A DNA stretch of 64,000 bases from an uncultured Alistipes sp. (GCA_900544175.1 UQUN01000002.1:62001-126000); one strand, 5' to 3'. Shown: positions 17,822 through 26,842, counted from the stretch's first letter. A program made the numbers and translations. The notes: generated from the sequence alone by a model not told the origin.

Positions 17822-18940
17822 TCAGTCTATTATCAGCATCGCATCTCCATACATGCCGAACTGGTACCCTTCTTTCAGTGCGACTCTATAGGCCCTCATC
17901 ACATTGTCGTAACCACCGAATGAAGCCGCTGACATCAGCATTGTGGAGTTGGGAAGATGCAGGTTGGTTATGACCGCATCAGGTATGGAAAAACTGTAAG
18001 GAGGGAATATGAACTTGTTGGTCCAGCCATCGAAAGGCTTGAGCTGCATGGTTGTGGTAACCGGAGTCTCGATCGCCCTTACGACAGTGGCGCCTACGGC
18101 GAATATCTTGTGACCGGAGTTCTTTGCAGCATTCACCGCATCTGCAGTCTCCTCCGGTATAATCACCCTCTCGGAGTCAATCTTATGCTTTGAGAGATCC
18201 TCCACATCCACATTCCGGAAATGCCCGAGACCCATGTGAAGGGTTATGAAACGTACGTCCACCCCCTTTATCTCCATCCTCTTGAACACCTCACGGCTGA
18301 AGTGCAGACCTGCCGCCGGAGACGCCACCGCTCCCTCGTTCCTGGCATATATAGTCTGGAAACGGTCCGTATCGAAAGGCTCCGAGTAGATGTACGGGCC
18401 GGCAGGACGCACAGGGGCCAGTCCGTCCCTTTCCCTCTTGGCCTGTCTGGCCACATAGACATACTCCGGTACAGGTATCTCCCCCATGGAGTACAAGGTC
18501 GACTTGAACTCGTCATAGGAGCCGTCAAACAGAAAACGCAAAGTCCTGCCTCTGGATGTGGTGTTGTCTATGACTTCCGCTACAAGAGAGTCATTCTCGC
18601 CGAAATACAGCTTGTTGCCAATCCTTATCTTGCGGGCCGGATCCACAAGCACGTCCCACAGTCTCTGGTCACGGTTGAGTTCCCTGAGCAGAAACACCAC
18701 GATCTCGGCTCCTGTCTTTTCCTTGTTGCCCTTAAGTCTGGCAGGAAACACCTTTGTGTCGTTAAACACAAAAACATCCCCTTCGTCGCAGTAATTTATG
18801 ATATCCTTGAATATCCTGTGCTCGATGTCACCTGTAGAACGGTGAAGGACAAGCATTCTCGACTCGTCTCTGTACTCCGCCGGATACGGAGCGATGTCTT
18901 TCCTGAAATCCAGGTCAAAACTAAATTGTGAAAGCTTCAT
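17822..18940 (-). CDS. queA: S-adenosylmethionine:tRNA ribosyltransferase-isomerase
   Basis: QueA moves the ribosyl part of SAM onto 7-aminomethyl-7-deazaguanine in tRNA to form epoxyqueuosine. The 372 residues include the hallmark blocks VFNDTKVFPARLKG near residue 57, ARNEGAVASPAAGLHFS near 203, THMGLGHF-like TLHMGLGHFRNV near 235 and VGATVVRAIET near 288. Length and motif order match the family. It is the last gene of the rpiB-truB-queA run and ends only seven bases from the ftsZ stop on the opposite strand. Confidence 0.95.
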   Translation of the reverse strand: MKLSQFSFDLDFRKDIAPYPAEYRDESRMLVLHRSTGDIEHRIFKDIINYCDEGDVFVFNDTKVFPARLKGNKEKTGAEIVVFLLRELNRDQRLWDVLVDPARKIRIGNKLYFGENDSLVAEVIDNTTSRGRTLRFLFDGSYDEFKSTLYSMGEIPVPEYVYVARQAKRERDGLAPVRPAGPYIYSEPFDTDRFQTIYARNEGAVASPAAGLHFSREVFKRMEIKGVDVRFITLHMGLGHFRNVDVEDLSKHKIDSERVIIPEETADAVNAAKNSGHKIFAVGATVVRAIETPVTTTMQLKPFDGWTNKFIFPPYSFSIPDAVITNLHLPNSTMLMSAASFGGYDNVMRAYRVALKEGYQFGMYGDAMLIID

Positions 18941-18948
18941 ATATAGTA

Positions 18949-19692
18949 TTACGAATTTTCTGATAAAAAAGTTTCAAACTCAGGTATTGAAAGTGCGTTT
19001 TCCAACAAAAAACCACCTGAGGCCGTCCTTACCAGCCCTGAAAGATGAGCCCCACTCCCGAGGGCCACTCCCAAATCCCTTGCGAAAGCCCGGACATACG
19101 TCCCCTTTCCGCACCTGACAACAACCTTGAGCACAGGAGGACTGTACTCTACAATTTCTGTTCCGTAAATTTCTATACGTGATGCTTTCAAATCTACAGA
19201 CTCTCCCTGCCGTGCCTTCTCGTATGCCCTTACTCCATCCACGTATTTCGCAGAATAGACCGGCGGCAGCTGCAACTGCTCACCCACCATTCCGTCCAGA
19301 GCCACGGCTATGTCCCCGACCGTTATGTGCCCATATGGAAACACGGCATCCACCTCCGTCTCCTTGTCGAAGGACGGCGTCGTCGCCCCGAAAGTAATCT
19401 CCGCAAGATACTCCTTGTTACCGGCCTGAAGCGCCTCGGAACTTTTCGTAGCCTTACCTACACATACGGCAAGGACTCCGGTAGCGAGAGGGTCCAGCGT
19501 CCCGGCATGGCCCACTTTCACCTTCCCAGTCCGGTAGCGTCTGCACAGTCCGAACTTTATCTTACGTACGGCATCGGCAGAAGTCCAGCCGTATGGCTTG
19601 TCCAGCACAACCACATATCCGTCCGGATACTGTTCCGGTGACAAAGAGACACCGGCCGGTGTCCTTTTGTCTATGACAACATACCCTGCCAT
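18949..19692 (-). CDS. truB: tRNA pseudouridine-55 synthase
   Basis: TruB makes pseudouridine 55 in the T loop of tRNAs. The 247 residues show LDKPYGWTSADAVRKIK near residue 30, the catalytic block KVGHAGTLDPLATGVL with its aspartate near 58, QLPPVYSAKYVDG near 118, and CGKGTYVRAFARDLG near 180. I use the ATG at 19692 (MAGYVVIDKR), five bases after rpiB. The frame could extend to a TTG at 19719 inside rpiB, but those extra residues are not family-like. Confidence 0.95.
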   Translation of the reverse strand: MAGYVVIDKRTPAGVSLSPEQYPDGYVVVLDKPYGWTSADAVRKIKFGLCRRYRTGKVKVGHAGTLDPLATGVLAVCVGKATKSSEALQAGNKEYLAEITFGATTPSFDKETEVDAVFPYGHITVGDIAVALDGMVGEQLQLPPVYSAKYVDGVRAYEKARQGESVDLKASRIEIYGTEIVEYSPPVLKVVVRCGKGTYVRAFARDLGVALGSGAHLSGLVRTASGGFLLENALSIPEFETFLSENS

Positions 19693-19697
19693 CGCAA

Positions 19698-20138
19698 CTA
19701 CCGTACTGCCGGTGCGCAAGGTATCTTCTGTATCCTTCTGAGATGCCTTCCTCCCTCAAACGAGGACTCCATAAAAGTCTTGACTATCTTTTCAGCAAGG
19801 TCCAGCGATATGAAACGGGCAGGCAGAGAAAGGACATTGGCGTCATTGTGACGGCGGGCCAAGGCAGCCAGCTCCTCATTCCAGCACAATGCAGCCCTGA
19901 TTCCCTGATGCTTGTTCAAAGTCATGCTTATTCCGTTTCCAGAGCCGCACAACGCGATACCGTACTCGACCTCCCCCTTCTCGACGCTTTCTGCCAAAGG
20001 ATGAGCCACGTCCGGATAATCCATGCTCTCGGGAGAATACGTCCCGAAATCCTTTACATCATAACCAAGTTCAGACAGATATTTCTTCAGCCCCTCCTTC
20101 ATTTCGAAGCCGGCATGATCCGATGCTATTCCTAACAT
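19698..20138 (-). CDS. rpiB: Ribose-5-phosphate isomerase B
   Basis: RpiB interconverts ribose-5-phosphate and ribulose-5-phosphate in the non-oxidative pentose phosphate pathway. The 146 residues show IASDHAGFEMKE at the N-terminus, FGTYSPESMDYPDVAHPLA, and the active-site segment GIALCGSGNGISMTLNKHQG with the catalytic cysteine, followed by HNDANVLSLPARF. The RpiB/LacAB fold and length are typical. It is first in a three-gene minus-strand run with truB and queA. Confidence 0.96.
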   Translation of the reverse strand: MLGIASDHAGFEMKEGLKKYLSELGYDVKDFGTYSPESMDYPDVAHPLAESVEKGEVEYGIALCGSGNGISMTLNKHQGIRAALCWNEELAALARRHNDANVLSLPARFISLDLAEKIVKTFMESSFEGGRHLRRIQKIPCAPAVR

Positions 20139-20161
20139 AATGACTGTATTTAAAATAACGA

Positions 20162-20188
20162 CAAAATTAGAAAATTTGAGTATATTTG
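20162..20188. promoter_or_regulatory. Divergent rpiB/galE promoter region with two -7 boxes
   Basis: On the plus strand TATATTTG (20181-20188) lies 19 bases before the galE ATG. On the minus strand TAATTTTG (complement of 20162-20169) lies 23 bases before the rpiB ATG. Both match TAnnTTTG, but the -33 elements are weak. The two promoters overlap back to back within about 70 bases. Confidence 0.5.
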
Positions 20189-20207
20189 CAGATAAAATTT
20201 CAATAAA

Positions 20208-21254
20208 ATGGACAAAGGTAGGGTACTTGTCACAGGAGCCGCCGGATATATCGGCTCACACACTGTCGTTGAACTCGTCAACTCAGGATACGATGTCGTT
20301 GGAGTAGACAATTTTTCCAATTCCTCTCCCGAAATGCTCAAGGGCATTGAGGCAGTAACAGGCAGAAAACTCCCGTTCATAAAGACAGACTGCAGCGACA
20401 AGGAGCAGTTCGCAAAAGTATTCGAGGAATATCCGGACATCACGGCATCCATACACTTCGCCGCACACAAGGCCGTAGGCGAAAGTGTAGTGCAGCCGCT
20501 CAGGTATTTTGAGAACAACCTGCAGTCCCTGCTCAACCTCATAGAACTGTCCATACGCGACGGCAAGGACAGAGGGATAGTATTCTCCTCATCCTGCACA
20601 GTATACGGAGAGCCTGATCCGGAAAATCTGCCCATAAGCGAAAACGCTCCCGTCAAGCCGGCCACTTCCCCTTACGGCCGTACCAAACAGATGTGCGAGG
20701 ACATTCTGCAGGACTGCGTAAAGGCTTATACTTCCCTCAAGGTCACAGCCCTGAGATATTTCAACCCCATAGGGGCCCATCCTTCCGCACTCATAGGAGA
20801 GATGCCTCTGGGAGTTCCCCAGAATCTGGTGCCCTACATCACCCAGACTGCGGCAGGCATACGCAAGGAACTGAAGATCTTCGGCAATGACTACCCTACC
20901 CCGGACGGAACATGCATCAGGGACTACATCTACGTATGCGACCTGGCGAAAGCCCACGTGGCCGCTGTAGACCGCATGCTGGACAACAGCGACAACGACA
21001 AAGAGAGATACGCCATATTCAATCTCGGAACAGGTACTGGCTTGTCCGTACTCCAGCTTGTCAACCACTTCATGAACGCCACGGGCGTAAAGGTACCCTA
21101 CAGCTACGCTCCTCGCAGGGAAGGTGATATAATAAAGGTATGGGCCGATCCGTCAAAGGCGAACAAAGTGCTTGGATGGAAGGCAGACACCCCAATAGAC
21201 GACGTGCTGAGATCCGCCTGGAAGTGGGAGAAAAAAGTCCGAGGCATTCAATAG
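20208..21254 (+). CDS. galE: UDP-glucose 4-epimerase
   Basis: GalE interconverts UDP-glucose and UDP-galactose (or the GlcNAc pair) for surface glycans and galactose use. The 348-residue extended SDR has the NAD loop VTGAAGYIGSHTVVEL, the FAAHKAVGES segment near residue 84, the catalytic serine/threonine block VFSSSCTVYGEP near 125 and the YxxxK pair in SPYGRTKQMCED near 150. It is six bases upstream of the sigma-like gene, so the two are probably co-transcribed. Confidence 0.95.
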   Translation: MDKGRVLVTGAAGYIGSHTVVELVNSGYDVVGVDNFSNSSPEMLKGIEAVTGRKLPFIKTDCSDKEQFAKVFEEYPDITASIHFAAHKAVGESVVQPLRYFENNLQSLLNLIELSIRDGKDRGIVFSSSCTVYGEPDPENLPISENAPVKPATSPYGRTKQMCEDILQDCVKAYTSLKVTALRYFNPIGAHPSALIGEMPLGVPQNLVPYITQTAAGIRKELKIFGNDYPTPDGTCIRDYIYVCDLAKAHVAAVDRMLDNSDNDKERYAIFNLGTGTGLSVLQLVNHFMNATGVKVPYSYAPRREGDIIKVWADPSKANKVLGWKADTPIDDVLRSAWKWEKKVRGIQ

Positions 21255-21260
21255 AGCCCG

Positions 21261-22430
21261 ATGGAGAGCAATATAGAAAAAGACTCCATTGAAATTCTCA
21301 CCAAGGAGGACGAGAGATTCCGTCTGCAGAAAATCGGCTTCTTTCAGGATATCAGGAAAGAAGCCCTGCTGATATCCCACCGGTTTCCGCCAGCGGAAGG
21401 TGAGACATATGGAGAATGGAAACACAGGTGCCTGAAGGAGTACTACAGACTCAGGGGATTCAGTATATTCTGCCGGGAGAACATCGACAACCCGGAGTTC
21501 GAGACGACGGTGAAGTCCCTGATACGCCGTCACGCAGACCGGATGTTCGAAACCTACGGGAGAACAGAAGTGGACAACCACCTCGCCCCCGATTCGGACA
21601 CAGTCTCATTCGCTCTTTCCCAGACAGTTTTTCAGGAAATATACACTCTCAGTTTCTCAGCACTGCCTCCATTCGGAAACACGTCAGAACTGGAAAACTA
21701 CAGCAGGAATCTTGCCGAAAGCAACTTTCCCGTAGAGGAATCAAGGATTATCGGCTACCTTAGAGACAACGACAATTTCTACTGGGGAAAATTCTACAAA
21801 AAGCTGAAACCCATCACAGCCGCCTTCTGCTACCAGATGTCCGGAATATCCGGAAACAACAACACCCACGATATCTGGAGCGAGACATGCATATCCGTCA
21901 ACAGGGCAGTAGTGGAGCACAGGCTCAAGGAACCTGTGGACTCCAAGGCCGTACTCTCCTACTCCATCGGAGTACTGAAGAACAAGAACAAGGAAATCGC
22001 GAGATCCAAGGCCCGAACCCCGGTCGATGTGGACAGCATCAGCTACAGGCTGCAGCAGGACGGGGCGGAAGACAAGTATTTCGACAGGCCGGAGACAGTT
22101 CCTGAAAATTTCCCGTCACAAATCGACAGGCTGAGCACTTATATTGACTACTCGGACAAAGAGTCGGTTCAAGGATATTTCATCGTTATATTATATAATA
22201 AGGAGCATCCCCTGCACGAACCACTCGTAAAAGGCTTCGAGGACAAAGTCGGACGACTGTTCGAGCACTATGTAGACGGACTCTCATACGAAGAGATCAT
22301 CGTAAGGCACTACGGAGTCATGAGCCCGAAAGAGAGCGCAAAAGAATGCGCCAGACTGCGTCAGGAGATGAAAAGACTTAAAAAGAATCTGCTGGACAGA
22401 TTCAGGAAGATAATGGAACAGTACAAATGA
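21261..22430 (+). CDS. Divergent sigma-70-family (ECF-like) factor with long N-terminal extension
   Basis: A 389-residue protein with no clear family in its first ~160 residues. From about residue 162 (YLRDNDNFYWGKFYKKLKPI ... HDIWSETCISVNRAVVE) it resembles sigma region 2, with the aromatic/acidic pattern of the -10-binding helices. Near 336-385 (YVDGLSYEEIIVRHYGVMSP followed by a basic helix) it resembles the sigma region 4 helix-turn-helix. Normal ECF factors are under 200 residues. The four-base overlap with a ZAS-type anti-sigma gene strongly supports the role. The regulon is unknown. Confidence 0.65.
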   Translation: MESNIEKDSIEILTKEDERFRLQKIGFFQDIRKEALLISHRFPPAEGETYGEWKHRCLKEYYRLRGFSIFCRENIDNPEFETTVKSLIRRHADRMFETYGRTEVDNHLAPDSDTVSFALSQTVFQEIYTLSFSALPPFGNTSELENYSRNLAESNFPVEESRIIGYLRDNDNFYWGKFYKKLKPITAAFCYQMSGISGNNNTHDIWSETCISVNRAVVEHRLKEPVDSKAVLSYSIGVLKNKNKEIARSKARTPVDVDSISYRLQQDGAEDKYFDRPETVPENFPSQIDRLSTYIDYSDKESVQGYFIVILYNKEHPLHEPLVKGFEDKVGRLFEHYVDGLSYEEIIVRHYGVMSPKESAKECARLRQEMKRLKKNLLDRFRKIMEQYK

Positions 22431-22843
22431 AAGGACACATAGACATAGATACCTTATCCAAGTACTTTCTGAACATGCTGAGTCCGGAAGAGGAGACAAA
22501 GGTTCAGGAGCATCTTCGCGTATGTCCCGAATGTTCCGCTATCCTCAAGGCCATGCGGAGCCTCCGCAAAGGTTTTCAGGAAGACAGGCAAAAGGAGAGC
22601 GGGAAAGAGGTCCTGTTCAGAATATTGCGTACAGGATGGGCAAAAGCGGCAGCTGTCATAATACTGACTGCAGGCATAAGCATCGCTACGGTAGACACCA
22701 TACGGAACAGGACTGATGTACTCGAGCAGCACCGTATCATGAACGGGAGAAGCATGGAAGATGATGTTTTTGCCATAGACACTTTCGACAAGGCTGATTC
22801 CACCTACTATCTTGAAAAATACGGAGACGATTTTAAATTCTGA
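22427..22843 (+). CDS. Membrane anti-sigma factor with zinc-finger (zf-HC2) domain
   Basis: A 138-residue protein. The N-terminal domain contains an early histidine (H4) and the H-x3-C-x2-C motif EHLRVCPEC near residues 28-36, the zinc-binding anti-sigma (ZAS/zf-HC2) signature. One transmembrane helix follows (about 68-87, AAAVIILTAGISIATVDTI), then a short periplasmic tail of about 50 residues with no recognised sensor domain. Its start overlaps the sigma-like gene (ATGA), the usual arrangement for a sigma/anti-sigma pair. Confidence 0.8.
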   Translation: MKGHIDIDTLSKYFLNMLSPEEETKVQEHLRVCPECSAILKAMRSLRKGFQEDRQKESGKEVLFRILRTGWAKAAAVIILTAGISIATVDTIRNRTDVLEQHRIMNGRSMEDDVFAIDTFDKADSTYYLEKYGDDFKF

Positions 22844-22852
22844 TTTTTTTTG

Positions 22853-22883
22853 AAAAACGGGTATTTTCTCACCCGTTTTTTTA
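22853..22883 (+). terminator. Rho-independent terminator after the anti-sigma gene
   Basis: The stem AAAAACGGGT (22853-22862) pairs perfectly with ACCCGTTTTT (22871-22880) around an eight-base loop, followed by T residues. It closes the galE-sigma-anti-sigma run 10 bases after the last stop. Confidence 0.85.
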
Positions 22884-22924
22884 TTTCACGCAGCCTCTCC
22901 GCTACTGCAGCTAAATTCGCCGCC

Positions 22925-24046
22925 ATGGAATACGACGAGACGGTTTATGCGTGCGCACTTAACAGAATATTCAATTTCAACAGCCGCTGCGCCAAGACGC
23001 TGACAGAGAAATTCCCTGCTCCGAGTGAAATATTCTCTTTGTCGCGGACCGAACTTGGACGCATTGTCGGGTTCGGCGGATACGTGGACGCCATCCTGGA
23101 CAAGGACTACCTGTGCATGGCCGAAAAAGAAGTGGAATGGGCCCGTGCACATGGAATCCGCATAATATATATAAAGGACAGAGAGTATCCGGCAAGACTG
23201 AGAGAATGCCCGGACGCGCCGGCAGTACTTTTCATGAAAGGACAGAAAGAAACGGACCTCAATCCTGCGAGAGCCGTCGCGATAGTCGGGACAAGAAAAG
23301 CCTCCCAGTACGGACTGACCCAGTGCCGTAAAATCATCGAGCATCTGTCTTCACTCCGTGAAAAGCCGGTAATCATAAGTGGGCTGGCCTACGGCATAGA
23401 CATCTGCGCACACCTTACCGCAATGGAATGCTCCATGCAGACCATCGCAGTGCTTCCCACCGGACTGGATTCCATATATCCGGCAGCGCACAGGGGACAT
23501 GCTGTCAGGATTACAGGACAAGGCGGACTTGTGACAGACTTTCCGAAAGGATCCACACCGCACCCGGTGACTTTCCTGAGAAGGAACCGGATAATAGCAG
23601 GTATGTCAGACGCCGTCATACTCGTGGAATCCGCTGCAAAGGGAGGCGGAATGACAACTGCCAGACTCGCGCAGTCGTATTCAAGGGAAGTCCTTGCCGT
23701 TCCAGGCAGGATGACCGACAAATACTCCGAGGGATGCAACATCCTGATACGCGACAACACGGCAGCCATAATCTCCTCCCCGTCCGACACGACCAAGATT
23801 ATGAACTGGGAAGACATTGAATCAGAAGATTTTAACATCAGACTACAAAAAATCTTCGACAACTGCGGCTACATCAAACGGAATATTTTATTAGCTTTAG
23901 CCGCTGAAACCGCAGTCGACCGCGACACACTGATAGAGAAAACCGGCGGCAGACCGGCCGAGATACTGCCGGAACTTACGGAGCTGGAACTGGACGGTAT
24001 TGTCGGGACCGACATATACGGGAACTACTGCTTGAAGCTAAAATGA
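22925..24046 (+). CDS. dprA: DNA-processing protein DprA
   Basis: DprA binds incoming single-stranded DNA during transformation and loads RecA. The 373 residues contain a SAM-like N-terminal domain, a Rossmann core with VAIVGTRKASQYG near residue 117, ISGLAYGIDICAHLTAME near 150 and FLRRNRIIAGMSDAVILVES near 220, and a C-terminal winged helix (DprA_WH) from about 310. I chose ATG 22925 (MEYDETVYACALNRI) because the upstream TTG at 22850 would place coding sequence through the terminator. It overlaps tatD by four bases. Confidence 0.95.
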   Translation: MEYDETVYACALNRIFNFNSRCAKTLTEKFPAPSEIFSLSRTELGRIVGFGGYVDAILDKDYLCMAEKEVEWARAHGIRIIYIKDREYPARLRECPDAPAVLFMKGQKETDLNPARAVAIVGTRKASQYGLTQCRKIIEHLSSLREKPVIISGLAYGIDICAHLTAMECSMQTIAVLPTGLDSIYPAAHRGHAVRITGQGGLVTDFPKGSTPHPVTFLRRNRIIAGMSDAVILVESAAKGGGMTTARLAQSYSREVLAVPGRMTDKYSEGCNILIRDNTAAIISSPSDTTKIMNWEDIESEDFNIRLQKIFDNCGYIKRNILLALAAETAVDRDTLIEKTGGRPAEILPELTELELDGIVGTDIYGNYCLKLK

Positions 24047-24816
24047 CAGACACACATACGCATATCTACGACGAGGCATTCAACGGAGACTTCCATGAAA
24101 CCGTCCAAAGAGCCGTGGAGGCCGGTGTCGATCATCTCATATTCCCAGGCATCGACTCTTCCGTACATTTCCGGATGATGGAATGCGCATCCATGTATCC
24201 TGACACGATAAGCGTCGCGACCGGACTTCACCCTACATCAGTGGACGCCGGATGGAAGCGCGAGCTGGATTTCGTAGAGGAAAGGCTCTCCGAAGGAGGC
24301 TGGTCCGCTGTCGGAGAAATAGGACTTGACAGACATTGGTCCGACGCATACATCAAGGAGCAGGAAGAGGTTTTCAAGATACAGATGAGATGGGCGTCCG
24401 AGGCCGGACTGCCCGTAATAATCCATGTCAGGGAGGCCCATGACACCCTGTTCAGCATACTCGACAGCCTGGCCATGAAAGGGATTGTCATGCGCGGGGT
24501 GATGCACGCATTCTCAGGCAGCATCGAGACCTACAGACGCATAAAGAGCTACGGAGACTTCAAAATCGGCATCGGCGGAGTAGTCACATACAAGAACGCC
24601 GGCGTAGCCGCGACCCTAAAGAATATACCGCTCGGGGACATCGTGCTCGAGACCGACTCTCCGTGGCTCACCCCTGTGCCGTTCAGAGGGAAACGGAACG
24701 AGCCGGCCTATCTCCGGTATATTGCGGAGAAGACAGCCTCCATAAAGGGAATCGGCATCGCCGAAGTCGACAGCATGACCTCAGCCACAGCAAAAGAATT
24801 GTTCAACCTGAAATAA
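24043..24816 (+). CDS. tatD: TatD-family metal-dependent DNase
   Basis: TatD enzymes are 3'-5' exonucleases of the amidohydrolase superfamily. The 257 residues have the metal-binding TDTHTHIYD at the N-terminus, GEIGLDRHW near residue 93, IIHVREAHD near 126, MHAFSGSIETYRRI near 155 and LETDSPWLTPVPFRGKRNEP near 205. All metal ligands are present. It is coupled to dprA by an ATGA overlap. Confidence 0.93.
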   Translation: MTDTHTHIYDEAFNGDFHETVQRAVEAGVDHLIFPGIDSSVHFRMMECASMYPDTISVATGLHPTSVDAGWKRELDFVEERLSEGGWSAVGEIGLDRHWSDAYIKEQEEVFKIQMRWASEAGLPVIIHVREAHDTLFSILDSLAMKGIVMRGVMHAFSGSIETYRRIKSYGDFKIGIGGVVTYKNAGVAATLKNIPLGDIVLETDSPWLTPVPFRGKRNEPAYLRYIAEKTASIKGIGIAEVDSMTSATAKELFNLK

Positions 24817-24822
24817 CGATAT

Positions 24823-25863
24823 ATGCAAGACAATACATCCATACTGCTGGTATACACAGGAGGAACCATCGGAATGAAACAGGATCCGGTCTCTTTCGAC
24901 CTCAGACCGTTCGACTTCTCCCAGATACTGGAGGAAGTACCCGAGCTCAGGAAGTTCGGATACCGTATCGACACATACTCGTTCGATCCCATAATCGACT
25001 CCTCGGACGTGGACATCGAGTTCTGGAAAAAACTCACAAGACTGATCGAGGACAATTACGACAACTACGACGGCTTCGTAATACTGCACGGAACAGATAC
25101 GATGTCGTTTTCCGCATCCGCCCTCAGCTTCATGCTTGAAGACATCGAGAAACCGGTAATATTCACGGGAAGCCAGTTGCCTATAGGCATGCTCCGCACT
25201 GACGGCAAGGAGAATCTCATATCCTCCATCGAGATCGCCGCATCAAAGGACAAAAACGGTCACCCCATGGTGCCTGAAGTCTGCATATATTTCGAAAGCC
25301 AGCTGTACAGAGGTAACAGGACCACCAAATACACAGCAGAGAACTTCAGGGCCTTCCGCTCGGCCAACTACCCTGTCCTTGCGGAAGCCGGCATACACCT
25401 CAAGTTCAACACATCATTCATCAGATATCCCGACACATGGGGGAAACCGCTGAAGGCCGCATACTCTCTCGATCCGTCCGTTCTGATCATAAAGATATTC
25501 CCCGGCATGAGCCGCAGAATTCTGGAATCACTGGTAATGACGCAAGGCATACGGGCAATAATCCTTGAAACCTACGGTTCCGGGAACGCCCCGTCAGGCA
25601 GATGGTTCACAGACTGCATAAGAGAAGCCGTTGACAGGGGGCTGATCGTCCTCAACATCACCCAATGCCAGGCTGGCCGGGTGGATATGGACACATATTC
25701 CACAGGCAAGGCACTCAAGAATGCCGGAGTTACCGGGGGCAGCGACTGCACGACCGAAGCAGCCGTTGCGAAATTGTTTTTTTTATTAGGCCAATATTCT
25801 GACAATAAGTGCGTTAAAAAATTTCTTGAAAAAAATCTTCGCGGAGAACTCACAGAATTGTAG
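24823..25863 (+). CDS. ansA: Type I (cytoplasmic) L-asparaginase
   Basis: Hydrolyses L-asparagine to aspartate and ammonia. The 346-residue protein has the first catalytic threonine motif LLVYTGGTIGMKQD at the N-terminus, and the second triad segment VILHGTDTMSFSASALSF near residue 90 with its Thr-Asp pair. FTGSQLPIG follows near 118. There is no signal peptide, fitting the cytoplasmic AnsA type. It starts six bases after tatD. Confidence 0.93.
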   Translation: MQDNTSILLVYTGGTIGMKQDPVSFDLRPFDFSQILEEVPELRKFGYRIDTYSFDPIIDSSDVDIEFWKKLTRLIEDNYDNYDGFVILHGTDTMSFSASALSFMLEDIEKPVIFTGSQLPIGMLRTDGKENLISSIEIAASKDKNGHPMVPEVCIYFESQLYRGNRTTKYTAENFRAFRSANYPVLAEAGIHLKFNTSFIRYPDTWGKPLKAAYSLDPSVLIIKIFPGMSRRILESLVMTQGIRAIILETYGSGNAPSGRWFTDCIREAVDRGLIVLNITQCQAGRVDMDTYSTGKALKNAGVTGGSDCTTEAAVAKLFFLLGQYSDNKCVKKFLEKNLRGELTEL

Positions 25864-25882
25864 ATTGTATGAAAATAATTCC

Positions 25883-25890
25883 TAATTTTG
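25883..25890 (+). promoter_or_regulatory. Candidate -7 box of the tRNA-Ser promoter
   Basis: TAATTTTG matches TAnnTTTG and lies 16 bases before the tRNA. A TTG at 25858-25860 precedes it by 22 bases, slightly longer than the usual spacing. Confidence 0.4.
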
Positions 25891-25906
25891 GCCGTAATTT
25901 TTAACA

Positions 25907-25994
25907 GGAGAGGTGGCCGAGTGGTCGAAGGCGCGCGCCTGGAAAGTGCGTAAGCTCCAAAAGGGCTTCGCGGGTTCGAATCCCGCCCTCTCCG
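25907..25994 (+). tRNA. tRNA-Ser (anticodon GGA)
   Basis: An 88-base class II tRNA. The acceptor GGAGAGG (25907-25913) pairs with CCTCTCC (25987-25993), with discriminator G at 25994. The anticodon stem CGCGC/GTGCG encloses the loop CTGGAAA with anticodon GGA at 25941-25943. A long variable arm (around AGCTCCAAAAGGGCTT) and the T loop GGTTCGAATCC follow. The long arm and anticodon identify serine. CCA is not fully encoded. Confidence 0.96.
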
Positions 25995-26038
25995 CATAAC
26001 TCATTTTAAAATTTGTTTAATAACTAATCAAAAATTGT

Positions 26039-26833
26039 ATGAAAAAAATCTTCATGTTTTTGGCAGTTATGGGTCTTATGACTTTCACTGCTCAATACGC
26101 ATTTGCTCAGGAGGGAGATTCCCTCGCTACCACAGACTCGTCCGAAATGGTAGCCTTTGAGCCTATGGATGAGGCCACAGTGGAAGAAGCACCCGCTGAG
26201 GCACCTATGCATCAGGAAATCAAGAGACTGTTCATCGAGGGTGGCGCAGGGTTCATGGCTACGATTATCGCCTGCCTCGTATTCGGTCTCGCAGTTGCCA
26301 TTGAAAGAATTATTTACCTCAACCTCGCCAGCACCAATACCGAGAAACTCCTCAAGAAAGTAGAGGACGCCCTCAACAACGGTGGTGTAGAGGCTGCCAA
26401 GGACGTATGCCGCAATACCCGCGGACCTGTGGCATCCATTTTCTATCAGGGTCTGCTCAGATATGACAAGGGTGTCGAGGAAGTCGAGAAATCCATCACA
26501 TCATACGGTTCCGTCCAGATGGGCCAGCTCGAAGGAGGTCTTTCATGGATTACCCTCTTCATCGCTGTCGCTCCTATGTTGGGATTCATGGGAACTGTGA
26601 TCGGTATGATTCAGGCATTCGATGAGATCCAGAGAGCAGGTGACATCAGCCCGACCCTCGTTGCAGGAGGTATGAAAGTCGCCCTGATCACCACCGTCGG
26701 CGGTCTTATCGTGGCCATCATTCTTCAGATACTTTACAACTACCTGATTTCGAAAGTAGACTCCATCGTCCTTTCAATGGAAGACGCTTCCATCGCTCTC
26801 GTAGACATGATCGTAAAATATCAGAACAAGTAA
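26039..26833 (+). CDS. exbB: MotA/TolQ/ExbB proton channel family protein
   Basis: ExbB forms the proton-driven motor that powers TonB-dependent outer-membrane import. The 264 residues start with a signal-like hydrophobic segment (residues 1-23), then an acidic linker, a membrane helix near 68-92, and the paired helices near 165-190 and 210-235 that carry the MotA/TolQ/ExbB signature (LEGGLSWITLFIAVAPMLGF, MKVALITTVGGLIVAI). The extra N-terminal segment is common in Bacteroidetes ExbB. It is followed by a small membrane protein and two ExbD genes. Confidence 0.93.
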   Translation: MKKIFMFLAVMGLMTFTAQYAFAQEGDSLATTDSSEMVAFEPMDEATVEEAPAEAPMHQEIKRLFIEGGAGFMATIIACLVFGLAVAIERIIYLNLASTNTEKLLKKVEDALNNGGVEAAKDVCRNTRGPVASIFYQGLLRYDKGVEEVEKSITSYGSVQMGQLEGGLSWITLFIAVAPMLGFMGTVIGMIQAFDEIQRAGDISPTLVAGGMKVALITTVGGLIVAIILQILYNYLISKVDSIVLSMEDASIALVDMIVKYQNK

Positions 26834-26842
26834 TCAACCGTC

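Noticed and set aside
22850..22924. N-terminal extension of dprA from a TTG at 22850
   Set aside because: The extension would be translated through the terminator hairpin at 22853-22883 and is unlike DprA N-termini. The ATG at 22925 fits.
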